This document shows positions 5,039 to 6,749 of a DNA stretch of 6,749 nt, piece after piece. The notes under the pieces were generated by a model that was not told where the DNA came from, searched no databases, and saw only the letters and a list, made by a program, of their open reading frames with translations. The stretch spans positions 1-6,749 of the forward strand of contig JAKAPG010000091.1 of assembly GCA_021823085.1 (NCBI GenBank), given 5' to 3'. The stretch's first letter is position 1. Every line of letters starts with the position of its first letter. The translations under genes and the position numbers were made by a program. This DNA is from Thermoplasmata archaeon. GTDB taxonomy: Archaea; Thermoplasmatota; Thermoplasmata; Lutacidiplasmatales; UBA184.

Positions 5039-5056
5039 GCGCTATTTAACAAGCGC
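5039..5056 (-). promoter_or_regulatory. AT-rich TATA-like box inside short inverted arms, upstream of rrp4
   Basis: On the minus strand gttaaatag overlaps the sbds stop codon and is centred about 40 bases upstream of the rrp4 ATG, the same distance as the TATA box before psmA. It is one of the most AT-rich stretches in the window. Flanking arms gcgct (5039-5043) and agcgc (5052-5056) are complementary, so the site could be a promoter with a palindromic surround or a small hairpin between sbds and rrp4. An internal promoter for the exosome genes is plausible but unproven. Confidence 0.35.
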
Positions 5057-5737
5057 GGTCTCGGCGGTGCCTTTCGTGCGCGCGTTGAGCTTCTCGTACA
5101 GTTCCGTCTGGACTCCGGCCGGAATCTCAAGGATCGCGCTCCACGACCCGTCGGAGAGCCACACCTCTTCGGACATCTTGCCCATTCCCTTCAGCTCGCC
5201 GATCACACGGGGATAGTGCTGGGCCGGGACCTTGATCTTGACCCGGACGACGTCAAAGCGGATCGGTAGGATCGGGCGGAGCTTTGCGAGGACCTCCTGG
5301 ACCTGGGCGTCGACCGAGCGGAACGGGTCGACGTGGTACTTCACCTCGGTCATCGCCGAGTCGATCCGGGTCGCCGGATGGGGAGCCCCGGTCTGCGGGT
5401 TCATCGCGTTGCGCGCGATCGTCGCGACGATCTGCCGGCGCTTCAACTCCTGAAGCTGGTGACGCTGGTCCGTCGTGACTTGGACCTCGCCCTTCTGGAT
5501 GATCTCCCGGGCGATCGTGACGAGGTCGCGGGTGTGGAACGTCTTCTCGAGGAACTCTTCGCTGACCTTGTCGCCCTTCTTCGCGTCCTTAAAGACCTGG
5601 TCGAGGGCGAGCTTGTCCGCGAGGTCGATCTCCTTGCCGTCCTTGATCTGCTGGACCGCCTCGGGATCGACGAGAACCTCGAAGCGCGAGCCGTGCGTCT
5701 CCCAGCGGGCGATCACCGCATCGTCGACCTTGACCAT
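5042..5737 (-). CDS. sbds: Ribosome maturation factor SBDS (Sdo1 homologue)
   Basis: SBDS is the archaeal counterpart of the Shwachman-Bodian-Diamond protein. In eukaryotes it works with an EF-2-like GTPase to remove eIF6 from the maturing large subunit, and a related role is assumed in archaea. The 231-residue product has the N-terminal FYSH domain (about 1-90) with AVIARWETHGSRFEVLVDP, IDLADKLALDQVFKDAKKG and VSEEFLEKTF. A three-helix middle domain (about 90-160) includes QLQELKRRQIVATIARNAMN. A ferredoxin-like C-terminal domain runs from about 160 to 231. Length and motifs are normal. The ATG at 5737 lies 23 bases after psmA with no convincing Shine-Dalgarno site, so it is probably read from the psmA transcript. 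EF-2, its likely functional partner, is encoded at the left edge of this window. Confidence 0.96.
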   Translation of the reverse strand: MVKVDDAVIARWETHGSRFEVLVDPEAVQQIKDGKEIDLADKLALDQVFKDAKKGDKVSEEFLEKTFHTRDLVTIAREIIQKGEVQVTTDQRHQLQELKRRQIVATIARNAMNPQTGAPHPATRIDSAMTEVKYHVDPFRSVDAQVQEVLAKLRPILPIRFDVVRVKIKVPAQHYPRVIGELKGMGKMSEEVWLSDGSWSAILEIPAGVQTELYEKLNARTKGTAETALVK

Positions 5738-5760
5738 CGTCGCGCCGCGTGGGTCCGGGC

Positions 5761-6516
5761 CTACGAGCGGCCCTTTGCCGAAGAACCTCCCGCGGGCGGG
5801 AGGCGAGCGACGTACTTCTGGACTTCGGCGGCCTCCCGGCGTCGAGTTCCCTCGCTCCGGTCGACGGTCAGCACCTCGACCTGGGAGAGGGTCACGCCTT
5901 CGTCCAGCGCCGTCCGCAGCCCTTCGAGCGCGAGCAGGATCGCCTCGTCCTGGTCGAGCCCGGGTTTGTACTTGTCTTCAAAGAGCTCGACCACCGCGTT
6001 GCGGTTCCCACCGGTGCTCGCCGCCTTGAAGCTCGTCAGGGACCCGCTCGGCTCCGTCTCGAAGAGGTGAACGCCGCTGTCGTCGTAGCCTCCGACAAGC
6101 AGCGCCGTCCCGAACGGCCGCACGCCTCCATACTGGGTGTACTGCTGCTTGTAGTCGCAGATCTTCCGGACGAGGAGCTCGACGCCGATCCGCTCCGCGT
6201 AGGTGACGCGGTGAATCTGGGCTTGGAGACGCGCGTAGTCGACGAGCACCCGTGCATCGGCGACCAATCCGGCGGTTGCGCACGCGATTCCTTCGTCGAT
6301 CGGATGAGTTTTCTCGAGGCTCGCCGGCTCGGCGAGCTTGGGGTTCGGGATCCGCCGGTCCGCGATGAGAACGACGCCGTTCGCGTAGACGACCCCGGCG
6401 GTGGTGGCACCGCGCCGTACTGCCTCGCGCGCGTACTCAACCTGGAACAGTCGTCCGTCGGGCGAGAAGACCGTGATGGCCCGGTCGTACGCCATCTGGC
6501 CGGGTTGCATCTCCAT
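5761..6516 (-). CDS. psmA: Proteasome alpha subunit
   Basis: PsmA forms the two outer seven-membered rings of the 20S proteasome, which gate substrate entry and dock ATPase activators. The 251-residue product opens MEMQPGQMAYDRAITVFSP, the conserved N-terminal gate segment and helix H0, and continues LFQVEYAREAV. Other family marks are GLVADARVLVDYAR (83-96) and QYGGVRPFG (128-136). K69 in SLEK matches the activator-pocket lysine K66 of Thermoplasma acidophilum. There is no N-terminal threonine for catalysis, as expected for alpha. The last 16 residues after QKYV form an extra Gly/Ser/Lys-rich tail. The start at 6516 is preferred over an in-frame ATG at 6564 because GAGGT stands seven bases before it and the upstream ATG codons run through the TATA box. 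The beta subunit is not in the window. Confidence 0.96.
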   Translation of the reverse strand: MEMQPGQMAYDRAITVFSPDGRLFQVEYAREAVRRGATTAGVVYANGVVLIADRRIPNPKLAEPASLEKTHPIDEGIACATAGLVADARVLVDYARLQAQIHRVTYAERIGVELLVRKICDYKQQYTQYGGVRPFGTALLVGGYDDSGVHLFETEPSGSLTSFKAASTGGNRNAVVELFEDKYKPGLDQDEAILLALEGLRTALDEGVTLSQVEVLTVDRSEGTRRREAAEVQKYVARLPPAGGSSAKGRS

Positions 6517-6523
6517 CGAGGCT

Positions 6524-6528
6524 ACCTC
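6524..6528 (-). promoter_or_regulatory. Shine-Dalgarno site of psmA
   Basis: On the minus strand GAGGT is separated by seven bases from the ATG at 6516. This decides between three possible starts: 6564 would be upstream of it and 6510 would give a spacing of 13. The resulting protein begins at the family's normal N-terminus. Confidence 0.65.
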
Positions 6529-6551
6529 GCGGCGAGCCACCGAGCCTCCCC

Positions 6552-6557
6552 TTATAA
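6552..6557 (-). promoter_or_regulatory. TATA box of the psmA operon
   Basis: The palindromic TTATAA is followed on the minus strand by aggggaggc. It is centred about 39 bases upstream of the psmA ATG. Transcription starting about 26 bases downstream would give a leader of roughly 12 bases that includes the GAGGT site. This is the clearest promoter-like sequence in the window and probably drives the whole cluster. No distinct BRE is seen. Confidence 0.6.
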
Positions 6558-6648
6558 GCGCCACCGGACCGATAACGCGGGCGACAGTCGCTGTACCCGG
6601 CTCAGCGGCCCCGAAACGGTAAGACGTGCGAACGCCCAGCTCCTCCCG

Positions 6649-6749
6649 ATGGATCCGGGGGTGCCGGCCCGCAACTCGGGACCGAGCGGCCGACGACTTG
6701 CGAACGCGCGGTCGAGCTACCTTCGGTCCGCCGCGGACCAGGCCATCGA
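6649..6749 (+). CDS. Start of a probable DUF255/thioredoxin-like (YyaL/SSP411-type) protein, cut by the window end
   Basis: An open frame begins at the ATG at 6649 and runs to the right edge. Its 33 complete codons begin MDPGVPARNSGPSG and continue RRLANARSSYLRSAADQAI. The second part resembles the start of the DUF255 family, whose N-terminus reads like N-R-L, then S-x-Y-L, then H/A-A, and then a P-V-D-W-Y-P-W segment. The expected tryptophan-rich segment would lie just beyond the window, so the assignment rests on about 19 residues. The function of the family is poorly defined; members combine a thioredoxin fold with a glycosidase-like helical domain. The gene is divergent from psmA with 132 bases between start codons. 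No Shine-Dalgarno site is visible. A weak AT-containing stretch (ggtaaga) about 29 bases upstream could support a leaderless start. Confidence 0.5.
   Translation, partial: MDPGVPARNSGPSGRRLANARSSYLRSAADQAI

Overview
The window is GC-rich archaeal DNA carrying a tightly packed informational gene cluster. Nine genes run leftward on the minus strand. In transcription order they encode the proteasome alpha subunit (psmA), the ribosome assembly factor SBDS, the exosome subunits Rrp4, Rrp41 and Rrp42, ribosomal protein eL43 (L37Ae), RNA polymerase subunit P (RpoP/Rpc12), the RecA-family protein RadB, and an O6-alkylguanine-DNA alkyltransferase (ogt). The 3' end of an EF-2 gene (fusA) enters from the left on the plus strand and converges on ogt. 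The first codons of another plus-strand gene leave the window at the right, divergent from psmA. The order psmA-sbds-rrp4-rrp41-rrp42-rpl37ae-rpoP is the well-known archaeal exosome superoperon. RadB points to a euryarchaeal lineage in the broad sense. The Thermoplasma-like alpha-subunit N-terminus and the high GC would suit a GC-rich member of Thermoplasmatota, but that placement is an inference.

Layout: 1-418 holds the end of EF-2, including its diphthamide histidine motif. Positions 419-745 contain no convincing gene. They hold most of a 188-bp tandem imperfect duplication (431-610 and 619-798), which is the one part of the window that known families do not explain. It aligns without a gap at 133 of 180 positions, its mismatches show no codon periodicity, and parts of it fold into similar hairpins in both copies. 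The second copy runs into the 3' end of ogt and encodes part of an unusual C-terminal tail on that protein. Positions 746-2306 carry ogt, radB and the 44-residue rpoP. Positions 2334-5005 carry eL43 and the exosome subunits, with ATGA stop/start overlaps at rrp41/rrp42 and rrp42/eL43. Positions 5042-6516 carry sbds and psmA. Positions 6517-6648 form a divergent control region with a clear TATA box and Shine-Dalgarno site for psmA. From 6649 an open frame starts that resembles the N-terminus of the DUF255/thioredoxin-like family.

Functionally the cluster joins protein degradation (proteasome), 60S-type ribosome maturation (SBDS, eL43), 3'-end RNA processing and decay (Rrp4 cap on an Rrp41/Rrp42 ring) and transcription (RpoP). 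Two DNA maintenance genes, radB and ogt, are appended downstream. AT-rich boxes about 28 nt upstream of the rpoP, radB and ogt start codons suggest that these distal genes may also have their own leaderless transcripts.
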